A stretch of DNA of 6,365 nucleotides from an uncultured Verrucomicrobiota bacterium (GTDB taxonomy: Bacteria > Verrucomicrobiota > Kiritimatiellia > RFP12 > UBA1067): assembly GCA_946615275.1 (NCBI GenBank), contig CAMOHV010000078.1, positions 1-6,365 on the forward strand, written 5' to 3'. Position numbers and translations under genes: made by a program. Shown here in pieces: positions 1-5,854 of this stretch (its first letter is position 1; each line of letters opens with the position of its first letter). The notes beneath the pieces are model-generated. The model was not told where the DNA came from, searched no databases, and saw only the letters and a program-made list of their open reading frames with translations.

Positions 1-6
1 GCCACG

Positions 7-12
7 AAAGGA
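7..12 (+). promoter_or_regulatory. Ribosome binding site of eda
   Basis: AAAGGA lies six bases before the ATG at 19, which is normal Shine-Dalgarno spacing, and supports that start codon. The surrounding 18 bases are all that is visible upstream, so no promoter can be assigned. Confidence 0.7.
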
Positions 13-18
13 AAGAAG

Positions 19-654
19 ATGGAAATAGTGGATGTTCTCAAGAATGCGGGGATAATCCCCGTGATAGTCCTGGACGACGAGTCCAAGGCCGTTCCGCTCG
101 CGCGCGCCCTCGTGAAGGGCGGTCTGCCCGTCCTGGAGGTGACGTTCCGCACGAAGGCCGCGCCGGGCGCGATCGCGAAGATCAAGGCCGAGGTGCCAGA
201 GGCCGTGGTGGGGGCGGGGACGCTCCTGACGAAGGAGATGGTGTCCGCCGCCAAGTACGCGGGCGCCGCCTTCGGCGTTGCGCCTGGCTTCGATCCTGAC
301 ATCGTGGCGGCCGCGCAGGAGATAGACCTCCCGATGGTCCCCGGCATCGCCACGGCGAGCGAGCTCTCGCAGGCGCTCACGGCCGGCGTCTCGCTCGTCA
401 AGTTCTTCCCGGCCGAGGCCGCAGGCGGCGTGAAGATGATAAAGAACCTCCTGGGCGCGTTCCGCTTCACGGGCGTCAAGTTCATGCCGACGGGCGGGAT
501 CAACCTCTCGAACGTGGGGGACTACCTGGCGGTGCCGGAGATCGTCGCGTGCGGCGGGACGTGGATCGTCCCCAAGGACGCGCTCGCCGCCAACGACTGG
601 GGCGCCATCGAGAAGCTCGCGGCGGACGCCGCCGCGCTCGTCCGCCGCCGCTGA
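19..654 (+). CDS. eda: KDPG/KHG aldolase (2-dehydro-3-deoxyphosphogluconate aldolase)
   Basis: This class I aldolase cleaves 2-keto-3-deoxy-6-phosphogluconate to pyruvate and glyceraldehyde 3-phosphate in the cytoplasm, in the Entner-Doudoroff and uronate pathways; family members often also act on 4-hydroxy-2-oxoglutarate. The 211-residue length is normal for the family. Visible family motifs are VLEVTFRT at 38-45 (with the catalytic Glu at 40), GAGT at 65-68, APGFDP near 88-93, MVPGIAT at 106-112, the Schiff-base lysine K128 in VKFFPAE, and the phosphate-binding PTGGI at 157-161, followed by GGTWIVPKDAL as in E. coli Eda. The ATG at 19 has a good ribosome binding site and the protein begins where family members do. 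It is 66 bases upstream of tkt on the same strand, and its product glyceraldehyde 3-phosphate is a transketolase substrate. The usual partner genes (KDG kinase, dehydratase) would lie upstream, outside the window. Which substrate is preferred, KDPG or KDPGal, cannot be read from the sequence. Confidence 0.95.
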   Translation: MEIVDVLKNAGIIPVIVLDDESKAVPLARALVKGGLPVLEVTFRTKAAPGAIAKIKAEVPEAVVGAGTLLTKEMVSAAKYAGAAFGVAPGFDPDIVAAAQEIDLPMVPGIATASELSQALTAGVSLVKFFPAEAAGGVKMIKNLLGAFRFTGVKFMPTGGINLSNVGDYLAVPEIVACGGTWIVPKDALAANDWGAIEKLAADAAALVRRR

Positions 655-660
655 AAAACA

Positions 661-700
661 ACTTTTCAACTTTTCAACTTTTCAACCTTTCAACTTTTCA
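661..700 (+). repeat. Five-unit AT-rich octamer tandem repeat between eda and tkt
   Basis: Five contiguous 8-base units of ACTTTTCA fill 661-700; units 1, 2, 3 and 5 are identical and unit 4 (685-692) has one T-to-C change. The tract starts six bases after the eda stop codon and ends 20 bases before the tkt start. It is strikingly pyrimidine- and AT-rich against very GC-rich genes on both sides. It shows no inverted symmetry, so it should be unstructured in RNA. It could be a variable-number simple repeat, a spacer keeping the tkt ribosome binding site open, or a dispersed intergenic repeat. Its role is unknown. Confidence 0.9.
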
Positions 701-708
701 ACTCACGC

Positions 709-714
709 AAAGAG
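709..714 (+). promoter_or_regulatory. Weak ribosome binding site of tkt
   Basis: AAAGAG sits six bases before the ATG at 721. It is only a partial match to AAGGAG, but the spacing is right and no better purine tract lies between the octamer repeat and the start. Confidence 0.45.
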
Positions 715-720
715 CACACC

Positions 721-2709
721 ATGAAATACACCGAAGAACAACTGAAGAAGGCCGCGAACACCATCCGGTGCCTCGCCGCCGACATGATCGAGAAGGCGAA
801 GTCCGGACATCCCGGGGCGCCTTTGGGCATGGCGGACCTCGCCGTGTCGCTCTGGCTTAACTTTCTGAACTTCGACCCCAAGGACGTAGGCTGGCAGAAC
901 CGCGACAGGCTTGTGTTCTCCGGCGGGCACGCCTCGGCGCTCGTCTATTCGCTCTTCCACCTCGCGGGGGTCGGCGGACTCTCCATCGACGAGGTGAAGG
1001 AGTTCCGCCAGTTCGGATCGCGCTGCGCGGGGCACCCCGAGCGCGGCGTGATGCCCGGCGTGGAGGTGACGACCGGCCCGCTCGGGCAGGGCATCGCGAT
1101 GGCCGTTGGCCTCGCGCTCGCGGAGCGCATGGAGGCCGCCCGCTACGGCGATGAGGTCTGCAGCCACCGCACATGGTGCTTCTGCGGCGACGGCGACCTG
1201 ATGGAGGGCATTTCGCACGAGGCCTGCTCGCTCGCGGGGCGCCTCGCGCTCGACCGCCTTGTGCTGGTGTACGACTCCAACGGCATCACGATCGAGGGGT
1301 CCACCGATCTCTCAGTGTCCGACAACGCGAAGATGCGCTTCGAGAGCTACGGCTGGAAGGTGCTGGAGTGCGACGGGCACGACTTCGTCGCCATCGACCG
1401 CACGTACCGCAAGGCGATGAAGGTGGCCGGTCAGCCCGTCCTCATCATCGCGAAGACGCACATCGGCTTCGGCGCGCCCGGCAAGCAGGACACCTCCGAC
1501 GTGCACGGCGCACCCCTCGGCGCAGAGGCGCTCGCCGGCCTCAAGACGGCGCTTGGCTTCGACCCCGCCGCGTCGTTCGTGGTGCCCGAGGACGTGTACG
1601 CCGTCTTCGCCGACCGCGCCGCCGCCATGCACCGCCTCAACCTCCGCTGGAGGAAGTCGTACGCGGCCTGGGCCGCGGCGAACCCCGACAAGGCCGCCGC
1701 GCGCGACGCCGCGTACTCCAATTCGCTCCCCGCCGACCTCGCCTCGAAGCTGCCCGCGTTCGATCCCGAGAAGCCCGTCGCCACGCGCGGCGCGTGCGGC
1801 ACGGTGATGAACGCGCTCGCCGCCGAGGTGCCGTACCTCGTGGGCGGCTCCGCGGACCTCGCCCCCTCGAACAAGACGTATCTCAAGGGCCTGGGCGACA
1901 TCGCCCCCGGCTCGTACTCCGGACGCAACTTCCACTTCGGCATCCGCGAGCTGGCCATGACGGCAGTCGTGAACGGCATCACGGCCCATGGCGGATGGCG
2001 CGCGTTCGGCGCGACGTTCGCCGTGTTCAGCGACTACTGCAAGCCCGCGCTGCGCCTCGCGGCGCTCATGGGGACGCCATCCATCTTCGTCTTCTCGCAC
2101 GACTCCTTCTACGTTGGCGAGGACGGCCCCACCCACGAGCCCGTGGAGCAGCTCGCCTCGCTCCGCAGCATGCCGAACGTCCGCACCTGGCGCCCCGCCG
2201 ACGCGAACGAGACCGGCTACGCCTGGATCGAGATGCTCAAGCGCGTCGACGGCCCCTCGTGCATCTTCACGACGCGCCAGAACCTCCCCATCCTCGCAGA
2301 GGCGAACGCCGAGGGCCTCGCGCGCGGCGGATACGTCCTGTTCAACAACGCGCCAATCCCGGAGCTCGTGTTCATCGCCTCTGGCAGCGAGGTCTCCATC
2401 GCCCTCGAGGCGGCGAAGACGCTCGCCGACGAGGGGAAGCTCGTCCGCGTCGTCTCCATGCCGTGCCTTGAGCTCTTCCTCAGGCAGAGCGAGGGCTACC
2501 GCGACGGCGTGGTGCCGCCCGTGTGCAAGCGCCGCCTGATCGTGGAGGCCGGCGTGCGCTTCGGCTGGGACCGCTTCGTGGTGGACCCCGAGTTCACGCG
2601 CTTCATGACGATGGAGAACTTCGGCGCATCCGGCCCGTACAAGACGCTCGCGGAGAAGTTCGGCTTCACCGCCGCCAAGGTGCTTTCGACCGCGCGCGAG
2701 ATACTCTAA
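721..2709 (+). CDS. tkt: Transketolase
   Basis: This thiamine-diphosphate enzyme of the non-oxidative pentose phosphate pathway transfers two-carbon ketol units between ketose and aldose phosphates in the cytoplasm. At 662 residues it is full length, and its catalytic positions run one residue behind the E. coli TktA numbering. The N-terminal PP domain shows SGHPGAPLGMA (H30), SGGHASAL (H70), TTGPLGQG at 117-124 and the ThDP/metal motif GDGDLMEG (156-163) continuing to the metal-binding YDSNGIT region at 184-190, with H262 in DVHGAPLG. The PYR domain has GGSADLAPSN at 375-384, the cofactor-activating E410 in FHFGIRELAM, and GEDGPTHEP with D468 and H472; R519 in TTRQ is the phosphate-binding arginine. 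The C-terminal domain ends in a normal KFGFTAAKVLSTA helix. No key residue is missing. It is probably co-transcribed with eda upstream and, with a one-base gap, with the hydrolase downstream. The split or DXS-type alternatives are excluded by the full-length two-domain order. Confidence 0.97.
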   Translation: MKYTEEQLKKAANTIRCLAADMIEKAKSGHPGAPLGMADLAVSLWLNFLNFDPKDVGWQNRDRLVFSGGHASALVYSLFHLAGVGGLSIDEVKEFRQFGSRCAGHPERGVMPGVEVTTGPLGQGIAMAVGLALAERMEAARYGDEVCSHRTWCFCGDGDLMEGISHEACSLAGRLALDRLVLVYDSNGITIEGSTDLSVSDNAKMRFESYGWKVLECDGHDFVAIDRTYRKAMKVAGQPVLIIAKTHIGFGAPGKQDTSDVHGAPLGAEALAGLKTALGFDPAASFVVPEDVYAVFADRAAAMHRLNLRWRKSYAAWAAANPDKAAARDAAYSNSLPADLASKLPAFDPEKPVATRGACGTVMNALAAEVPYLVGGSADLAPSNKTYLKGLGDIAPGSYSGRNFHFGIRELAMTAVVNGITAHGGWRAFGATFAVFSDYCKPALRLAALMGTPSIFVFSHDSFYVGEDGPTHEPVEQLASLRSMPNVRTWRPADANETGYAWIEMLKRVDGPSCIFTTRQNLPILAEANAEGLARGGYVLFNNAPIPELVFIASGSEVSIALEAAKTLADEGKLVRVVSMPCLELFLRQSEGYRDGVVPPVCKRRLIVEAGVRFGWDRFVVDPEFTRFMTMENFGASGPYKTLAEKFGFTAAKVLSTAREIL

Positions 2710-2710
2710 G

Positions 2711-3493
2711 GTGGCTGACGGCGACTATGAGCGCGGGCGCGGACGCGAGATCGCCGCGATAGCCGCCGAGCTGAGGCGCCTCGCTGCCGGCAGGACGTCT
2801 GCAACGTGTGAGACGCCCGTTGCCCCGGTGCTTGTCCTGAACGGGTGGTCGGCGTCGCCGCGTGCATGGGACCTGTGCCGCTTCCCGCGCGAGCGCGTGT
2901 TCTCCTACGTCGATCAGCTGGACGGTCTCCCGGAGGCGCGCATTTCGTCTGCCGCGCCGGGAGAGAGGTTCGTGCTGGTGGGCTGGTCGATGGGCGGAAG
3001 CTCTGCGCTGCGCCTCGCGTGCCGGTTCCCCGGCCGCGTCGCCGCGCTTGTGCTAGTGGCGGCGACTCCGCGCATGATGGAGGACAAGGCGACAGGCTGG
3101 CGCGGCATGAGCCCCCGCCGCCTCGCCGCCCTGGAGTACGGCCTCAAGGCGACGCACGGCGAAGGGTTCTTCGGCGCGCCGGAGGGCCGTCCGAACCCGT
3201 ACATGATGGATTCGGACGAAAACCTCGCGCGCGGCCTCGACTACCTGCGCGAGACCGACCTGCGCGACGAGCTTGCGCGCGCGCGCCTCGCGTGCCCGGC
3301 GCGCATCCTGCAGTCGGAGCGCGACGGGATAGTGCGCGCCGACAACGCGCGCTTCCTCGGATCCGTCATAGCCGATTCCGCCGTGGAGATGGTGCCGGGC
3401 GCGGAGCATGCCCTCCCCGTGACGGTCCCGGATCGGATCGACGCCGCAGTGATGCATTTCCTCGGCGCAAAGACAACCGAATTAAAATTATAA
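2711..3493 (+). CDS. BioH-like alpha/beta hydrolase (putative pimeloyl-ACP methyl ester esterase)
   Basis: This is a 260-residue single-domain serine hydrolase. The strand-turn PVLVLNGWSASP (39-50) is the oxyanion region. GWSMGG at 91-96 is the nucleophile elbow with S93, D205 in SERDGIV is the likely acid, and H233 in PGAEHALP completes the triad. Spacing and local matches (ATP after the elbow strand, LDYLRETDLRDEL at 177-188 resembling the ILKTVDLRQPL segment of E. coli BioH) favour the BioH family, which frees pimeloyl-ACP from its methyl ester in biotin synthesis. The first motif is NGW rather than the HGW of BioH, a feature shared with BioG-type proteins. About 38 residues precede the first core strand, longer than in BioH, and form a charged, probably helical extension. 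The start is GTG, one base after the tkt stop (TAA-G-GTG), and no proper Shine-Dalgarno is visible, so translational coupling with tkt is likely. The serine-hydrolase fold is certain; the BioH role is inferred, and another carboxylesterase function is possible. Confidence 0.7.
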   Translation: MADGDYERGRGREIAAIAAELRRLAAGRTSATCETPVAPVLVLNGWSASPRAWDLCRFPRERVFSYVDQLDGLPEARISSAAPGERFVLVGWSMGGSSALRLACRFPGRVAALVLVAATPRMMEDKATGWRGMSPRRLAALEYGLKATHGEGFFGAPEGRPNPYMMDSDENLARGLDYLRETDLRDELARARLACPARILQSERDGIVRADNARFLGSVIADSAVEMVPGAEHALPVTVPDRIDAAVMHFLGAKTTELKL

Positions 3494-3512
3494 GCAGAGG
3501 ATTCTAGGCTTG

Positions 3513-3519
3513 AAGGAGG
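3513..3519 (+). promoter_or_regulatory. Strong ribosome binding site of the exported C69 peptidase
   Basis: AAGGAGG is a perfect Shine-Dalgarno core six bases before the ATG at 3526. It is the strongest such site in the window and fixes the start just ahead of the signal peptide. Confidence 0.9.
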
Positions 3520-3525
3520 CGAAAC

Positions 3526-3591
3526 ATGAATAAGACAGTTCTTGCCGCGGCGGCGCTGGCGCTCGCCGCGCATTTGCCGGTGGCGGAGGCC
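3526..3591 (+). other. Signal peptide whose cleavage exposes the catalytic Cys
   Basis: Residues 1-22 have a short basic N-region (Lys3), an Ala/Leu hydrophobic core from about residue 5 to 17, and an AEA sequence at 20-22 that fits the Ala-X-Ala rule of signal peptidase I. The next residue, C23, is the expected nucleophile of the C69 family, so export and enzyme maturation would be one event. A lipoprotein reading is less likely because position -3 is Ala, not the Leu of a lipobox. Confidence 0.8.
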
Positions 3592-5688
3592 TGCACGGCG
3601 ATAGTCGTGGGCCGCAAGGCGAGCGCCACGGGGCGCGTGATCGTTGGGCACAACGAGGACAACTCCGGGACGTTCGTGAGGTACGCAATGGTCCCGAAGA
3701 GGGGCGAAAGGCCGGCGATGTTCTGGTCGGATGTGAAGAAGCCGGCGGGCGGCGACGGCGTTTCGCACTTCTTCTTCAACGAGCACGGCGTGATCGTCCT
3801 CTCCAACAACGGCGGCGTGATGTCGCGCTGGGGGGAGGAAAAGTATTCGCTGCCGGAAGAGGGCGAGGCGTCGGCGCTGGTGCGCGGCGGGCTCGGCTAC
3901 GACCTCAGGGTCCTCATGATCGAGCGCGCGAAGACGGCAGCGGAGGGCGTGAGGATCATGGCGGAGCTCGTGGAGGAGCGCGGCTACTGCCAGATGTCGC
4001 GCAACTTCGTGATAGCCGACAAGGACGAGGCCTGGATCTTCGAGGCCATCAAGGGTCGGCGGTTCATCGCGAGGCGCGTGCCTGACGACGAGGTGGTGGC
4101 CTATCCGAACTGTCTCGTCTTCAACAAGGTCCGCGAGGGCGACGTCGTGTCCCGCGCGTTCCGCGAGAAGGGGGCGGACTTCGACGTGATCGCGTCATAC
4201 CAGGGCCCGCGCACGTGGAAGTCCCCATACAACGTCCGCCGCTGGCATGAGCTCTACCGCATCGCGGCCGGGGTGGACGTCGCGGAAGGGGACGAGTATC
4301 CGTTCTCGGTGAAGCCGGCGCATCAAGTCTCGGCCGCGCACATCAAGAGGGGGCTTGGCTCGCACTACGAGGGCACGCCCTTCGAGTGCAAGGAGCGCCA
4401 CCCCGCGAGGGGGCTGAACGTCGTGGAGCCTATCTGCCGCGCGAGCACGCTCGAGTCGCTGGTGTGCGAGTTCGGCGCGACGCCGGCGGAGACGGTCCTT
4501 GAGATGACGCTCGGGAGGCCCTGCGAGGTGCCCTACGGCGTGTACCGTCCGTTCGCGGGAGTCCTTCCGCAGGGGGCGGCGGTCGGGGAGGAGGCGCTGA
4601 AGCGCTTCGAGGATCGGCGAGCGCCGCTTCCGCGCGCGCGCGTCGCGGTGTTCGTGGGCGAGGGCCCGCGCGGGCGCGGCTGCGTCTCGTGGCTGCAGCT
4701 GGTGGAGTCCTCGCCGGAGCTGGAGCTGGTGCTTGTGGACGCCGAGATGATCAGGAATGGCGCGCTGGACAAGGTGGACGCACTCGTGATGCCCGGCGGC
4801 GCGTCGGTCCTCGAGAAGCGCGACCTCGCGCCGGAGGGCGCGAAGCGGATACGCGACTTCATCCGCGACGGCGGCGGCTACATCGGGACGTGCGCGGGGT
4901 GCTGCCTTGCGCTCGAGGAGAAGGGTGATCTGGATCGCGGCATTGGGCTCATGCCGTACAACCGCATAGGCAGCAAGGGCGGCTTCATGATGCCGATCGC
5001 CATCAACGACAGGGGCGCGATCGCGATGGGGATGAAGCCCGGCGAATACAAGGTGCGCTACCACGGTGGGCCGGTGCTGGTGCCGTCAACGAACTCCGTC
5101 CCGGACGCCAAGGTGGAGGTGTGGGGCACGTACGCGAGCGACTTCGACTGCCCTAAGTCATCGCTCAGGATGTTCGGCGGCATCGCGCTCGTGGGAGGCA
5201 CGTACGGGAAGGGGAGGCTCTTCGCGATCGCGTGCCATCCGGAGTCCGACGCCTTTCGGCGCGACATCGTGAAGGGGGCGTTCCGCTATGTCCTCGCGCG
5301 GCCCGTCACGTTCCCCGGGCGCATCCGCGCCAAGAAATCGTATTCTGTGGGGCTCTTCTCCACGGTGATCGGCGGCGTCGACACCGCGCGCGCGGTCCTC
5401 GCCATGGATGCGATCCCCGGCGCGGACCTTCTTCCGCTCACCGGCGACGAGATTGAGGCCGGCGATCTTTCGCATGTGGACGTCCTCGTGATGCCCGGCG
5501 GCGTCGAGAGCTTCTACGAGAAGAAGTTCACGGGCGCGGTGCGCGAACTCGTCATGGATTTCGCCAAGGCCGGCGGCAAGGTCGTGGCCTGGGGCAACGG
5601 CGCGAAGCACGCGCCGACCGGCGCGAAGGTGTTCGCCACCTCGGCCGAGGCGGTGTCTTTCCTCCGCGGAGAGTCTACTGCGCCGTGA
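3526..5688 (+). CDS. Exported C69-family dipeptidase fused to two glutamine-amidotransferase-like (BPL_N-like) domains
   Basis: This 720-residue protein has a signal peptide (1-22) and three apparent domains. Domain 1 (about 23-345) is an N-terminal-nucleophile peptidase of the C69/PepD type. After cleavage at AEA the chain begins CTAIVVGRKASATG, then VIVGHNEDNSG (39-48), FFFNEHGVIVLSNNGG (82-97) and SRNFVIADKDEAWIFEAIKG (158-177), all typical of that family, which hydrolyses dipeptides. Domain 2 (about 371-590) is a class I glutamine-amidotransferase-like fold of the BPL_N type: VDALVMPGG (417-425), a nucleophile elbow GTCAG with C456, YHGGPVLVP (512-520), and H571 and E573 in CHPES, so a full Cys-His-Glu triad. 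Domain 3 (about 603-712) repeats the start of that fold, with VDVLVMPGG at 651-659, but the elbow reads VVAWGNG, so no Cys, and it ends before any His-Glu pair. It likely acts in the periplasm or outside the cell. The substrate of domain 2 is unknown. A strong ribosome binding site sets the start. Family membership of domain 1 is secure; the joint function is not. Confidence 0.88.
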   Translation: MNKTVLAAAALALAAHLPVAEACTAIVVGRKASATGRVIVGHNEDNSGTFVRYAMVPKRGERPAMFWSDVKKPAGGDGVSHFFFNEHGVIVLSNNGGVMSRWGEEKYSLPEEGEASALVRGGLGYDLRVLMIERAKTAAEGVRIMAELVEERGYCQMSRNFVIADKDEAWIFEAIKGRRFIARRVPDDEVVAYPNCLVFNKVREGDVVSRAFREKGADFDVIASYQGPRTWKSPYNVRRWHELYRIAAGVDVAEGDEYPFSVKPAHQVSAAHIKRGLGSHYEGTPFECKERHPARGLNVVEPICRASTLESLVCEFGATPAETVLEMTLGRPCEVPYGVYRPFAGVLPQGAAVGEEALKRFEDRRAPLPRARVAVFVGEGPRGRGCVSWLQLVESSPELELVLVDAEMIRNGALDKVDALVMPGGASVLEKRDLAPEGAKRIRDFIRDGGGYIGTCAGCCLALEEKGDLDRGIGLMPYNRIGSKGGFMMPIAINDRGAIAMGMKPGEYKVRYHGGPVLVPSTNSVPDAKVEVWGTYASDFDCPKSSLRMFGGIALVGGTYGKGRLFAIACHPESDAFRRDIVKGAFRYVLARPVTFPGRIRAKKSYSVGLFSTVIGGVDTARAVLAMDAIPGADLLPLTGDEIEAGDLSHVDVLVMPGGVESFYEKKFTGAVRELVMDFAKAGGKVVAWGNGAKHAPTGAKVFATSAEAVSFLRGESTAP

Positions 5689-5694
5689 CGGCGC
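5680..5694 (+). terminator. GC hairpin enclosing the stop codon of the C69 fusion gene (weak terminator candidate)
   Basis: GCGCCG and CGGCGC form a perfect 6-bp stem whose three-base loop is the TGA stop codon itself (5686-5688). The following bases (CCCGTTATATTG) lack a run of Ts, so an intrinsic terminator is only weakly supported. It may instead protect the 3' end of the message. Chance formation is possible in such GC-rich DNA. Confidence 0.35.
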
Positions 5695-5720
5695 CCCGTT
5701 ATATTGCGATTGCGCATTCG

Positions 5721-5734
5721 CGCGACCGATCGCG
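5721..5734. promoter_or_regulatory. Inverted repeat upstream of the hisD promoter (possible operator)
   Basis: CGCGA and TCGCG flank a four-base centre (CCGA), giving a 14-bp dyad that ends 12 bases before the -35 element. Its position suits an activator or repressor site, but the sequence matches no operator I recognise and could be chance or part of 3' end structure of the upstream gene. Confidence 0.25.
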
Positions 5735-5746
5735 TCCAATTTCGCA

Positions 5747-5775
5747 TTGCAATCTGACGATGGTTGGTGTATACT
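5747..5775 (+). promoter_or_regulatory. Sigma-70-type promoter for hisD
   Basis: A -35 box TTGCAA (5747-5752; four of six match TTGACA) and a -10 box TATACT (5770-5775; five of six match TATAAT) are separated by the ideal 17 bases. They lie in an AT-richer pocket of an otherwise GC-rich region, on the strand of hisD. Transcription would start near 5782, leaving a leader of about 73 bases before the hisD ATG. Confidence 0.7.
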
Positions 5776-5783
5776 ATTTTCCT

Positions 5784-5826
5784 ACAGCCCAAGAGGGGAA
5801 AGGATCCCCCGATGGGCGTCGTTTGA
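5784..5826 (+). promoter_or_regulatory. Structured hisD leader with a possible four-codon upstream ORF
   Basis: The leader can fold just after the predicted transcript start. The inner stem is GGGGA (5795-5799) with TCCCC (5805-5809). The outer stem is GCCC (5787-5790) with GGGC (5814-5817), extended by C5785-G5818 and A5784-T5819 past a bulged A. The five-base apical loop is AAGGA, a Shine-Dalgarno-like sequence seven bases before ATG GGC GTC GTT TGA (5812-5826), which would encode MGVV. There are no histidine codons, so it is not a classical his attenuator, and I recognise no riboswitch class. Whether it is functional is unknown. Confidence 0.3.
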
Positions 5827-5854
5827 CGAGAAGCGAAGAAGAGAAGACAAAAGA

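Noticed and set aside
1312..2136. 274-codon open frame on the minus strand inside tkt
   Set aside because: It lies wholly antisense to a clear transketolase, its translation is low-complexity Arg/Val/Gly/Ala-rich with no domain, and GC-rich codon bias explains the lack of stops.
1173..2471. 432-codon + strand open frame overlapping tkt in another frame
   Set aside because: It is Arg-rich, out-of-frame shadow of the transketolase with no recognisable fold and no ribosome binding site.
3483..3494. TAAAAT and TATAAG as a possible -10 box for the C69 fusion gene
   Set aside because: Both resemble -10 elements in an AT-rich spot at the end of the hydrolase gene, but no -35-like sequence lies at a suitable distance, so a promoter is not supported.
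3583..3597. C23 of the exported protein as a lipoprotein cysteine
   Set aside because: The residues before it (VAEA) lack the Leu and small-residue pattern of a lipobox, and C69 chemistry requires this Cys to be free at the N-terminus.
4195..5064. 289-codon open frame on the minus strand inside the C69 fusion gene
   Set aside because: Translation is Arg/Ala/His/Leu-rich shadow sequence without motifs, and the + strand reading has conserved catalytic residues across the whole span.
5812..5826. MGVV mini-ORF as a histidine attenuator peptide
   Set aside because: It contains no histidine codons and no terminator/antiterminator pair with a U tract follows it; kept only as a speculative leader element.
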